From: Phycisphaeraceae bacterium
Lineage (GTDB): Bacteria; Planctomycetota; Phycisphaerae; Phycisphaerales; UBA1924
DNA length: 40,336 nucleotides
Assembly: GCA_020639215.1 (NCBI GenBank)
Contig: JACKHA010000016.1
Location: forward strand, 1-40,336
Direction of reading: 5' to 3'
Shown: positions 1 to 9,428 of the stretch, piece after piece
Numbering within the stretch: the stretch's first letter is position 1
How the letters are laid out: the number at the start of each line of letters is the position of its first letter
Notes under the pieces: generated by a model
What the model saw: the letters and a program-made list of their open reading frames with translations, nothing else
Databases searched by the model: none
Told to the model about the DNA's origin: nothing
Program-made: the position numbers and the translations under genes

Positions 1-489
1 TACGACATGCAGTCCGACCTGGTCGGGGCAAACCTGGCCTGTGCCACCACGCTCAACGGCGGCCAGGACGTCTACTACATCCGCATCAACGACTGGGACT
101 GCAATGGCAACGGCGTCGGCGACGCGACCGACATTTCGCTGGGCACCGCCCAAGACTGCAACAGCAACGGCATCCCCGACTCCTGCGAGATCGCCGCGGG
201 CACCGTTCCCGACACCAACAACAACGGCATCCCCGACGGGTGCGAGGTCTGCGAGCCCGACCTGACCACGGGCGCCGTCGCGGGTCAGCCGGGTTACGGC
301 ATTCCCAACGGCGTGCTGAACAACGATGACTTCTTCTTCTACCTGGCCCAGTTCTCCATCGGCAACACCGCCATCGCCGACCTGACCACCGGCGCGATCC
401 CTGGCCAGCCGGGTTATGGCGTGCCCAACGGCATCCTGAACAACGAGGACTTCTTCTACTACCTGACCATCTTCAGCGCCGGCTGCTAA
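1..489 (+). CDS. C-terminal part of a secreted GC-type dockerin-like protein (5' end outside window)
   Basis: The reading frame is open from the first base and stops at 487-489, so this is only the last ~162 residues of a larger protein. Visible are two calcium-binding, thrombospondin type 3-like segments of the form D-x-N-x-N-G-I-P-D-x-C-E (about residues 33-82), followed by two near-identical ~34-residue modules that begin DLTTGA, continue GQPGYG-PNG-LNN-DFFxYL, and end the protein with Gly-Cys. This matches the dockerin-like Gly-Cys terminal domain I know from secreted proteins of Phycisphaerae. It probably acts outside the cell or on its surface; the function of the missing N-terminal part cannot be told. 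A strong terminator follows. Tail type is fairly sure; whole-protein function is unknown. Confidence 0.8.
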   Translation, partial: YDMQSDLVGANLACATTLNGGQDVYYIRINDWDCNGNGVGDATDISLGTAQDCNSNGIPDSCEIAAGTVPDTNNNGIPDGCEVCEPDLTTGAVAGQPGYGIPNGVLNNDDFFFYLAQFSIGNTAIADLTTGAIPGQPGYGVPNGILNNEDFFYYLTIFSAGC

Positions 490-518
490 GCCCGGCGGCG
501 GGGATCGGACGAACCAAG

Positions 519-545
519 CCCCGGGCGCGAGCCCGGGGTTTCTTC
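519..545 (+). terminator. Intrinsic terminator after the dockerin-type gene
   Basis: An 8-bp perfect GC stem (519-526 with 531-538) with a 4-nt GCGA loop is followed by TTTCTTC. It lies 30 bp after the stop codon of the preceding gene and in the gap shared with the convergent gene at 606-1943. Confidence 0.85.
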
Positions 546-605
546 GTGCGCCCAAACCGCCCCCGAAAAGCCCGTGCGGATTCGTGCACCCGCTGTCGCC
601 CCCGC

Positions 606-1943
606 TCAGATCGCCGCGTCCCCGCCGAGCCCTTCGGCCTTCTTCTCCGGCGTCGGCGCCAGCCGCGTGACAAGCACCTGGTCAACGCGGTGCCGGTCCA
701 TGTCCACGACCTCCAGACGCAGCCCCTGCCAGACCACCGAATCGCCCGTGTCGGGCACTCGGTCGAGCAGTTCAATGACCAGCCCGCCGACCGTGGAGGA
801 CGAGACCCGGGCCGCGGCCTCCTCGGGCACGCCCAGTTCGAGCACGAACTCGTGCATCGGGAGCGATGCGTCGGCCAGAAGGCTCCCGTCGTCTCTGGCG
901 ACGATCCGGGGCGGCTCCTCCTCGCCCAGGCGAGCGAAGTCGCCCACCAGCGACCGCAGCACGTCGTTGAGCGAGATCAGCCCCTCGACGGCCCCGTGCT
1001 CATCCACGACCAGCGCCACGTGCGCTTTGCGATCCTGGAACGCCTCGAGCAGTTTGAGCGCGGGCGAGGCGTCGGGCACATACAGCGGCGCGTGCGCCAC
1101 GGCCGCCGGGTCGAAACTCGAGTCCTCCAGCAGGCCGTACGAGATCAGGTCCTTGATGTGCACGACGCCTCGGACCTGGTCCATGCCGCCCCGGCACACG
1201 GGGTAGTGCGAGTACGGGCTGGTGCCCACGAGCACGCGCACCTCGCGCATGGACCACGAGTCCTCGATCCACACCACGTCGCCGCGCGGGACCATCAGGT
1301 CACGGGCCTTGAGCTCCCGCACGCGGAAGAGGCGCTGCATCAGCTCGTGCTCGCGTGGGTCGAACACCCCCGTGGCCGCGGCCCGGGACAGCAGCGATTT
1401 GACGTCGTCTTCCGACACGTCGTGCTGCGATGGCTGGGGGATCCGCAGCACCGCCAGGATCGCGTCGGTGGAGATCGACAGCACCCGCACCGGCAGGGCC
1501 GTGATCTTCGAGAGCACCGCGAGCGGGCGGGAGATCAGGCGAGACACCAGTTCCGGTCGGGCCAGGGCGATCCGCTTGGGCACTAGTTCGCCGAACACGA
1601 GCGACGCGTAGGTGATCGCAAGGACGACCAGTATCAGCGAGAGCCAGTCGGCCGCCGGGGCCAGAAACTCGACCTGGCGCAGCAGGCCCGCGACGTGCGA
1701 GGACAGGGAGTTCTCGCCGAACGCGCCCGCGAAGATGCCGATGATCGTGATCCCAACCTGCACGGTGGAGAGGAAGCGGGTCGGCTCGCGCGCCAGCGTC
1801 AGGGCGGCGATCGCGCCCTTGTCGCCCCGACGGGCCGCTTGGGCCAGGCGCGAGTGGCGCGAGGTCATGACGGCCAGTTCCGCCATCGCCAGCACGGCGT
1901 TGAGCAGCAGCAGGACCGCCAGGATCAGGATCGAGACGAGCAT
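606..1943 (-). CDS. CNNM/CorC-HlyC family membrane protein with CBS pair
   Basis: 445 residues with the standard order of the hemolysin C/CorC/CNNM family. An N-terminal DUF21 (CNNM) membrane domain (about residues 1-180) has several hydrophobic helices and the conserved FGELVPKRIA stretch. Two CBS domains follow (about 205-330; 'MVPRGDVVWIE' opens the first), then a C-terminal CorC_HlyC domain (about 345-430). Family members take part in magnesium or cobalt homeostasis; the old 'hemolysin' name is not a reliable function. The start ATG at 1943 lacks a clear Shine-Dalgarno but gives an ideal membrane start. It is the last gene of a leftward run hpf-pdxH-this gene, with ~105-bp gaps that each carry a REP-like repeat. 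Confidence 0.88.
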   Translation of the reverse strand: MLVSILILAVLLLLNAVLAMAELAVMTSRHSRLAQAARRGDKGAIAALTLAREPTRFLSTVQVGITIIGIFAGAFGENSLSSHVAGLLRQVEFLAPAADWLSLILVVLAITYASLVFGELVPKRIALARPELVSRLISRPLAVLSKITALPVRVLSISTDAILAVLRIPQPSQHDVSEDDVKSLLSRAAATGVFDPREHELMQRLFRVRELKARDLMVPRGDVVWIEDSWSMREVRVLVGTSPYSHYPVCRGGMDQVRGVVHIKDLISYGLLEDSSFDPAAVAHAPLYVPDASPALKLLEAFQDRKAHVALVVDEHGAVEGLISLNDVLRSLVGDFARLGEEEPPRIVARDDGSLLADASLPMHEFVLELGVPEEAAARVSSSTVGGLVIELLDRVPDTGDSVVWQGLRLEVVDMDRHRVDQVLVTRLAPTPEKKAEGLGGDAAI

Positions 1944-2014
1944 GGGGTGGATTATGGCGAGTGGGCGCGGGTGGTGGGGGATTGGCGCGCCGATTCCGGT
2001 CTCATGGCGTCAGG

Positions 2015-2045
2015 CGGCGCGCGAGGCGGGGCGTCCCGGCCCCGC
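2015..2045 (+). repeat. REP-like palindromic unit, copy 1 (diverged)
   Basis: A GGCGCGCGAG tag is followed by a 7-bp hairpin (GCGGGGC / GCCCCGC, loop of 6). It differs from the other copies by paired changes that keep the stem. It sits 3 bp beyond the pdxH stop codon. Related copies are at 2827, 13039 and 35014 (the last inverted). Confidence 0.7.
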
Positions 2046-2047
2046 TC

Positions 2048-2791
2048 TCAGGGTTGCAGGCGCGTTACGCTCCACCCGCGCGAGATCGTGGGCGCGTCCG
2101 CGTCAACCCCTGCCTCCGCCGCTCCACCCGCAAACTCTCGCGACCACAGGGCCCGGTCGTGGATCCGCCCCGACCCGCCGACCCACAACTCGACCCGGTC
2201 GATCCACAGGCGGAACCCGCCCCAGAACGGCGGTCTCGGGATATCAACCTCGGGGCGCTCGTCCGGCCCCGCGTCGATCAGCGGGCGCAGGTCGATGTTC
2301 TGCTCGATGACCACGTTCGCGACCTGCGCGAGCAGTTCCTCCCTCGACACGATCGGGCGGCTCTGGCGGCTGGCCCACGCCCCGATGCGGCTCTGCCAGT
2401 GGCGCGACGCGAAGTACGCGTCGGACTCCGCGTCGGTCGCCCGGCGGACCACGCCTTCGAGGCGGACCTGTTTCTCAAGTGTGTCCCAATGGAAGACGCA
2501 CGCCGCGCGGGGCACGGCCGCCAGCGCCCGCCCCTTGCGGCTCTCGAAGTTCGTGAAGAAGGTGATCGATCCGCCGTCCTCGTCGATGTCCTTGCACAGC
2601 ACCATGCGGACCGAGGGGCGTCCGTCGGCGTCGATGGTCGCCAGCGCCATCGCGTTTGGGTTGGGCGTGACGCGCCGGGCCGTGGCGTCGTCCAGCCACG
2701 CTCGGACGGTGCCCATCGGCTCGGCGGGCAGCGGGTCGGGCAGGGCGTCGGCGGTCGAATAGACCGACTCAATCTTGTCGGATCGGGCCAT
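2048..2791 (-). CDS. pdxH: Pyridoxamine 5'-phosphate oxidase
   Basis: 247 residues. It oxidises pyridoxamine or pyridoxine 5'-phosphate to pyridoxal 5'-phosphate using FMN and O2, the last step of vitamin B6 coenzyme synthesis and salvage, in the cytoplasm. Recognisable family motifs are SVRMVLCKDID, FFTNFESRKG (FMN phosphate binding), FHWDTLEKQVRLEG, SRIGAWASRQS, and the C-terminal PFWGGFRLWIDRVELW with GRIHDR, which line up in order with E. coli PdxH (218 aa). The longer reading frame extends upstream to 3247, but that part is antisense to hpf. The ATG at 2791 starts ~40 residues before the first family motif. No strong ribosome binding site is visible. Confidence 0.95.
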   Translation of the reverse strand: MARSDKIESVYSTADALPDPLPAEPMGTVRAWLDDATARRVTPNPNAMALATIDADGRPSVRMVLCKDIDEDGGSITFFTNFESRKGRALAAVPRAACVFHWDTLEKQVRLEGVVRRATDAESDAYFASRHWQSRIGAWASRQSRPIVSREELLAQVANVVIEQNIDLRPLIDAGPDERPEVDIPRPPFWGGFRLWIDRVELWVGGSGRIHDRALWSREFAGGAAEAGVDADAPTISRGWSVTRLQP

Positions 2792-2826
2792 CGCCGAAGC
2801 GTACGCGCGGCCTCGCTCGACCGGGT

Positions 2827-2858
2827 GGCGCGCGAGCCGGGGCGTCCCCGCCCCGGCC
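2827..2858 (+). repeat. REP-like palindromic unit, copy 2
   Basis: A 32-bp unit: tag GGCGCGCGA, then an 8-bp stem (GCCGGGGC / GCCCCGGC) with a 6-nt loop. It is identical over 32 bp to the reverse complement of the copy at 35014-35045. It lies between hpf and pdxH, within the presumed transcript. Confidence 0.8.
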
Positions 2859-2894
2859 CGTTCGATCGGTGGAGCGCCCCACCTTCGACGTGCC

Positions 2895-3209
2895 CTACTT
2901 GTTCGGATCGCGCCGATCGAACTCCCGCTCCAGGGCCCGCCCCATCTTCCGCGAAGCGCCGCGAGCCAGCTCGTAGAGGTCGTTGCCGGCGTCCTTGACG
3001 ACGATGGGGTCCAGCCCGCGTGGGCGTGCTTCGAGCACGACCGCCTTGTCGTCCGCGCCCGACTTGGCCGCGTTGTTGTCCGACAGGTGGACCTCGACGC
3101 GCGTGAGGCGTTCGGCGAAGCGCGACGCCTCGCCCTCCACCGACTTACGAACCCGCGCGTCGAGCGCGTCGGAGCGATCGGTGCCGGAATATGAGATCTC
3201 GATGTGCAT
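2895..3209 (-). CDS. hpf: Short ribosome hibernation promoting factor (HPF/RaiA family)
   Basis: 104 residues. It starts MHIEISYSG, the usual first beta strand of this family, and has the HPF fold layout: first strand, helix rich in R/K/E (DARVRKSVEGEASRF), then RVEVHLSDNN. The pattern continues to a C-terminal basic helix. Members bind the 30S decoding region and promote 100S dimers or protect idle ribosomes during stress. It lacks the C-terminal dimerisation domain of long HPF, so it is the short form. The ATG at 3209 is chosen over the frame's upstream start (3260) because an 8-base Shine-Dalgarno lies 6 nt in front of it. First gene of the leftward run with pdxH. Confidence 0.88.
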   Translation of the reverse strand: MHIEISYSGTDRSDALDARVRKSVEGEASRFAERLTRVEVHLSDNNAAKSGADDKAVVLEARPRGLDPIVVKDAGNDLYELARGASRKMGRALEREFDRRDPNK

Positions 3210-3215
3210 TGTTCG

Positions 3216-3223
3216 CCTCCTTT
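3216..3223 (-). promoter_or_regulatory. Strong ribosome binding site of hpf
   Basis: AAAGGAGG on the minus strand, 6 nt before the ATG at 3209. It fixes the start of hpf and is the strongest Shine-Dalgarno noticed in this window. Confidence 0.85.
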
Positions 3224-3407
3224 GCATGCGCCGGGCCGGTACTCCATTGAACCAAGTCACTGTACGGGCCGGGACCGCCCGAGTTCACATGCCGCGCCGC
3301 TTCCGGGCGCCGGCAGAGCGCCCGCAAACACCAACGCTGGATTCCCAATAGCATGGGGCGGCTGTTCGCCGCGTTCGCGGGCCTCGTGGGGATTTGGGGG
3401 GAGGCGC

Positions 3408-4451
3408 ATGCCCAGCGGAAACGTCCAGCCCGGCCCCGCCAAGATGTGCGTCGTCTGCAGGCGCGACTGCGCCGGACGCCCCCGCACCAAGGACGCCGCA
3501 GGGCGCTATGTGTGCATCGACTGCGTCGAGAGGATCAAGGTCAGGCGAGCGGCCGAGGCCGCTGTGCTCGAGCCGGACCCGATCGACCCCGCCAACGAGC
3601 CCGTCGACATCACCACCTCGCTGGCCGACGACACCCGCCCCGCGCCCCGCCCAGGCGCGAGCGATCACCGGAATCACCCCCCCGCCGAGCCGGAAGACTC
3701 CGGCATCATCCCGCTGGCCTCCGACGACGGACTCGGCCCCGCCGCTTCCGGCCTCGATGCGCCACGAACCTGCCCCAACTGCTCCATCCTCCTGGCCCGC
3801 CACGCGGTCATCTGCACCGCCTGCGGCTACGACACCCGCAGCGGGCACCTGCTCGCCGGCCCCGACGAGGGCGGCCCCAAGTGCGTCTCCTGCGGATACT
3901 CGCTCAAGGGCATCAAGAACCAACGCTGCCCCGAGTGCGGCACGCTCAACACCCGCCAGAACAAGCGGGCCCTGGCTGAAGCCAAGGCCGCCCGCGACGT
4001 CGTCCGCGAGGCCTACACGAAGCCGCTGATCATGTTCGGCGTTGGCCTGGCGATCTCCGTCGTCGCGGCGATGATCGGCGCCGGCTCCCTCTCCGCGGGA
4101 TTCACGGCGACGGCCGCGTACCTCATCGCCTACGCCATCTATGTGCCGCTCGGCGTCGCGGTCTTCCTGCTCTGCTGCCTCGTGTGGCTGGGCTTCGACG
4201 CCCCGATCCACCTCATCGCCTTGCGACTGGCCGCGGTCTACGCCGTGACCGACGCGGTCGGCGTGTTCGTCGCGTTCATCCCGCTGGGGATCATCCAGAT
4301 GGCGATTATCGTCATCGTGCACGTGGGCCTGCTGCAGGACATGCTCGAACTCGACCTGACCGATGCGATCCTCGTCGGGCTGCTCACGTTCGGCGCTCGC
4401 CTGATCATCTTTCTGTTCGCCGTCGCGTGGATCTCGGGGCTGTTCGCATAG
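3408..4451 (+). CDS. Zinc-ribbon protein with C-terminal membrane domain
   Basis: 347 residues, family not recognised. Cysteine pairs occur in three groups: CVVC...CIDC (about residues 13-40), CPNC...CTAC (about 123-140) and CVSC...CPEC (about 162-180), the last two typical of zinc ribbons. A low-complexity Pro/Asp linker separates the first from the rest. The C-terminal half (about 205-347) has four or five hydrophobic segments, so the zinc ribbons are probably cytoplasmic and tethered to the inner membrane. The start is the ATG at 3408, with GGAGG a few bases before it, rather than the frame's earlier start at 3204. Such proteins are common in planctomycetes; no reaction can be assigned. 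Confidence 0.75.
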   Translation: MPSGNVQPGPAKMCVVCRRDCAGRPRTKDAAGRYVCIDCVERIKVRRAAEAAVLEPDPIDPANEPVDITTSLADDTRPAPRPGASDHRNHPPAEPEDSGIIPLASDDGLGPAASGLDAPRTCPNCSILLARHAVICTACGYDTRSGHLLAGPDEGGPKCVSCGYSLKGIKNQRCPECGTLNTRQNKRALAEAKAARDVVREAYTKPLIMFGVGLAISVVAAMIGAGSLSAGFTATAAYLIAYAIYVPLGVAVFLLCCLVWLGFDAPIHLIALRLAAVYAVTDAVGVFVAFIPLGIIQMAIIVIVHVGLLQDMLELDLTDAILVGLLTFGARLIIFLFAVAWISGLFA

Positions 4452-4488
4452 GCCAACCGGCCGCCCGACACCGCGACAGACCCCCTCC

Positions 4489-4628
4489 ACGAGCCGCGCG
4501 GCGCGAGCCCGCGGTTGCAAAGCGCCGGATGCGCGAGCGGTCCTCCGATGGAACATCGCGCTTCGCGCTCGCCACGCTCGATGGCGGGATGTCGGCACGC
4601 AACCGCGGGCTCGCGCCGCGCGGCTCGT
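4489..4628. repeat. Perfect 30-bp inverted repeat with 80-nt spacer
   Basis: The arms 4489-4518 and 4599-4628 are exact reverse complements over 30 bases. Each arm is itself partly self-complementary. The spacer contains no credible coding sequence. The element fills the gap between the convergent zinc-ribbon gene and clpB, and could act as a two-way terminator or be a small palindromic mobile element. Confidence 0.85.
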
Positions 4629-4662
4629 CTGCGAACCGAACGCCGCCGACCGCCTCCACCCT

Positions 4663-7431
<2,769 letters not shown>

Positions 7432-7475
7432 AAGAGCCTCCACCGGGGCGAGCACCACGCCCGGGAGGTGGCTGG

Positions 7476-7491
7476 TGCAAACCCGATGCCA
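7476..7491 (-). promoter_or_regulatory. Sigma-54 type -24/-12 promoter of clpB
   Basis: The minus strand reads TGGCATCGGGTTTGCA, matching the sigma-54 consensus TGGCACG-N4-TTGCA with GG and GC exactly 10 nt apart. Transcription would start near 7465, giving a ~34-nt leader before clpB. The same kind of element stands before dnaK. No CIRCE repeat was seen. Confidence 0.72.
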
Positions 7492-7665
7492 TCGGCCCCG
7501 CTCGAGAATGCCACCGGAAGTCCCACCACGGACTCGATCCCAGCGACGATCGCCGCTCGTCGGCGTCAGCCCCGTGGCTTCGCAATCACCATTTCGCCCA
7601 CCCTGCCCAAATGGCAGCCGCAATCTGCGTCACTCCGCCTCGCGGCTTTCATCTCACTTCTCTGC

Positions 7666-8421
7666 TCACAACCCCTTCCGCACCCAGCACGACGCCCCCA
7701 TCCCGACCCCCATCTCCACCCGCTCCGAACGCCGCGCGAAGAACTCCTCCACCGCGATCGTCACCCCCGGCGTGTCCGGGCATCGGTAGTCGTCCACGAT
7801 CACGATCCCCCCCGCCTCAACCCGCGGCCAGCCGCGCTCCAGCACCAGGCGCGTCCCCTCGTACAGATCGCAGTCGATATGCAAGAGCGCCAGCCGCTCG
7901 GCGTCGATCCGCCCGACCGTGTCCTCGAACCACCCCGGCACCAACTCCACACGCTCTGCCAGCCCATGCCGCGACAGCGTCGCCCGCGTCCGCTCCACCG
8001 ACGTGTCGTCGAACATCTTGGGGCGGACCACGTCGCCGTCCTTGCTCGCCACCCCCTCGGGCAGCCCGCGGAACGAGTCGAACCCCAGCATCGCGCGCTG
8101 GCGATCCGCCCCCTCGCCCCACGCGGCCCCCACGAAGCACAGCGCCCCGCCGCGCCACACCCCGAACTCCGCGTACCCCCCCGGCACCCCGCGCCGCGAT
8201 ACGTCCCGAGCCGCGGCCACCAGTTGCACCACCTTCATCCACGACAGGCGCGTTCCTGGCTCGGGCGCGTTCCAGGCCAGGTCCCGCCACATCGGGCCCC
8301 ACTCGGCGAGGAACGCGCGGCGATCGGCTTCGAGGCCGTCGGTCAGACCGGCCGCGGCGTTGGTCAGCGGGTTTGCCAAGAGGTCCGATTCGGCGGGGGC
8401 GTTGACCGAGGGTCCAGCCAT
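7666..8421 (-). CDS. TylF/MycF-like O-methyltransferase
   Basis: 251 residues. S-adenosylmethionine-dependent methyltransferase of the macrocin O-methyltransferase (TylF) type. Motifs: GGYAEFGVWRGG (SAM-binding loop), GFDSFRGLPEG (acidic residue for the SAM ribose), HIDCDLYEGTRLVLE and GGIVIVDDY (metal-binding Asp pair of the family). In planctomycetes such genes often act on sugars or small molecules; the substrate here is unknown. The ATG at 8421 is preferred over the upstream start at 8493 because the extra residues are low-complexity and would overlap the terminator region. The segment upstream carries a candidate ncRNA whose terminator ends ~60 bp before the start, so the gene may instead be under attenuation control. 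Confidence 0.85.
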   Translation of the reverse strand: MAGPSVNAPAESDLLANPLTNAAAGLTDGLEADRRAFLAEWGPMWRDLAWNAPEPGTRLSWMKVVQLVAAARDVSRRGVPGGYAEFGVWRGGALCFVGAAWGEGADRQRAMLGFDSFRGLPEGVASKDGDVVRPKMFDDTSVERTRATLSRHGLAERVELVPGWFEDTVGRIDAERLALLHIDCDLYEGTRLVLERGWPRVEAGGIVIVDDYRCPDTPGVTIAVEEFFARRSERVEMGVGMGASCWVRKGL

Positions 8422-8479
8422 GCTCGAACGATAAGCCCTTGGGCGAGCGTGGAACGCCCGAACTGCCACCCGAATCCCG

Positions 8480-8512
8480 CACAAAAACGCCACGATCCGC
8501 CCGGATCGTGGC
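8480..8512 (-). terminator. Intrinsic terminator ending the 8482-8691 transcript
   Basis: On the minus strand an 11-bp perfect stem (8489-8499 with 8502-8512) is followed by GTTTTTG. No coding sequence lies directly upstream of it on that strand, which is what pointed to an RNA gene. Confidence 0.78.
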
Positions 8513-8691
8513 CTTGAAGCGCCGCTCAGCCCTGCAAATCAAGGGGGGTGAAGTTCCTGCCCCGATCCCGGCCTTCCACATTCCGCCAAACGGGCGGCAG
8601 GCATGGCCTTCGCCGGAGCGCCCGGAACACCCTTGAGGGCCCGCAAGAGCCGGAGCAAAACAGTCCAAGGCACACGATCCGGGCGGATCGC
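8482..8691 (-). ncRNA. Candidate 6S-like rod-shaped RNA
   Basis: A ~210-nt transcript is inferred from a promoter, a terminator and a long end-to-end stem. Its 5' end (from 8690) pairs with its 3' part (8493-8516) over 24 bp with one bulged base. Inside, an unequal open region (about 25 nt on the 5' side, 12 on the 3' side) is followed by GCCC/GGGC, UCAAGGG/CCCUUGA, UUCC/GGAA and an apical CCGCC-CGUUU-GGCGG hairpin. Closing stem, large central bubble and apical stem, at ~200 nt, is the layout of 6S RNA, the RNA that mimics an open promoter and binds sigma-70 RNA polymerase. No sequence hallmark of SRP RNA, tmRNA or RNase P RNA was found. The alternative is an attenuator or riboswitch leader for the methyltransferase gene: the 5' arm could pair with the terminator and prevent it from forming. 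Confidence 0.55.
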
Positions 8692-8697
8692 CGGAAC

Positions 8698-8726
8698 AAC
8701 ATACCAAGTCCCGCGTCCAATGTCGA
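8698..8726 (-). promoter_or_regulatory. Sigma-70-like promoter of the candidate ncRNA
   Basis: Minus strand TCGACA (8726-8721), 17-nt spacer, TATGTT (8703-8698). The predicted first base, near 8691, coincides with the first base of the long closing stem of the RNA. Confidence 0.5.
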
Positions 8727-8887
8727 GCCGATCCACAATGGCCCGTCCAACCCCGCCAAAACGCGGGAAAGAGCGGATGCCGAGCCGCCGCAGATCCCGT
8801 TGCCACCGACACCTCGCTCCCGCTGATGTGGATATCTGTTCGGGTTCCGGACCCGCCCCCGGTCCCGTTCCACCACCCCGTTCCGGT

Positions 8888-8916
8888 TTGACGCCGCCCG
8901 CCCGTGCCGATACAAC
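8888..8916 (+). promoter_or_regulatory. Sigma-70-like promoter of the small lipoprotein gene
   Basis: TTGACG (8888-8893), exactly 17 nt, TACAAC (8911-8916). It would give a start near 8923 and a ~47-nt leader. It is one of the clearest housekeeping-type promoters in the window. The rest of the 8727-8887 stretch shows nothing I can name. Confidence 0.65.
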
Positions 8917-8969
8917 ACGCTCCTCGGATCGGGCAGGCCTATCCTCGCGGCCAGTTCAGGAGACCCCAG

Positions 8970-9278
8970 ATGTCCATTCGTTCCCGCGCTTCCACCGCCC
9001 TCCTCGCCGCCGCCGGCGTGGGCGTCGCCCTGACCCTCTCGGGCTGCTCCTACAACACCCTCGAGACGTACGACCTCGAGAACGAGCTCGGTCCGGCCCA
9101 CGATCTCCGCTACGACCCGTCCCCCGAGGCCTACACCCTCCACCAGCGCCCCTCCGACATGCGCAACGAGTTCGGCGTCATGTGGGACGAGAACACCCGC
9201 ATGATCCGCCAGGACTGGCACCGCATGATGTACTGGAACCGCCCAAGCCGCCTCACCCGCGAGCCGGTTCCGCGCTAA
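8970..9278 (+). CDS. Small lipoprotein of unknown function
   Basis: 102 residues. The N-terminus is a lipoprotein signal: basic start, hydrophobic run, lipobox LSGC with the lipidated Cys at residue 26. The mature part of ~77 residues is polar and rich in Tyr, Trp, Met and Arg (for example a DWHRMMYW stretch); I do not recognise a family. The ATG at 8970 has AGGAG 7 nt upstream, a clear promoter further up and a terminator after the stop, so it is its own transcription unit. Probably anchored in the outer or inner membrane facing the periplasm. Confidence 0.8.
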   Translation: MSIRSRASTALLAAAGVGVALTLSGCSYNTLETYDLENELGPAHDLRYDPSPEAYTLHQRPSDMRNEFGVMWDENTRMIRQDWHRMMYWNRPSRLTREPVPR

Positions 9279-9370
9279 GCGGCTCTTGCGATCCGAGATT
9301 CCAGATCTGAAATCTCAGGTCCGGCGCCGTGGTTCGCCGCGAGGCATCGATTCAGCGATCATCACCATCG

Positions 9371-9400
9371 AACGCCCGGCCCGTGCCGGGCGTTTTTGTT
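9371..9400 (+). terminator. Intrinsic terminator after the lipoprotein gene
   Basis: The 8-bp stem CGCCCGGC / GCCGGGCG (9373-9380 with 9385-9392) with a CCGT loop is followed by TTTTTGTT. It lies in the gap to the convergent gene at 9429. Confidence 0.88.
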
Positions 9401-9428
9401 CTCCCGGCCCCGAGGCGTCGCCGCTCGC

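Noticed and set aside
3210..3240. A GG-N10-GC match (sigma-54-like) before hpf
   Set aside because: The flanking bases do not fit TGGC/TTGC, it overlaps the ribosome binding site, and the start of transcription would fall at the start codon.
2048..3247. One 399-codon protein combining hpf-antisense sequence and PdxH
   Set aside because: The first ~150 residues are out of frame with hpf on the same strand and low-complexity; PdxH motifs begin only after the ATG at 2791.
4519..4598. An insertion sequence between the 30-bp inverted repeats
   Set aside because: Only 80 nt separate the arms and there is no transposase reading frame; at most it is a non-autonomous element.
8482..8691. SRP RNA, tmRNA or RNase P RNA as the identity of the candidate ncRNA
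   Set aside because: I could not find the SRP GGAA-GGAAGC apical motif, the tmRNA tRNA-like ends, or the RNase P GAGGAAAGUCC core on either strand.
8526..9221. A 231-codon minus-strand open frame across the 8.5-9.2 kb gap
   Set aside because: It runs antisense through the lipoprotein gene and its promoter, has no motif, and competes with the better supported RNA gene.
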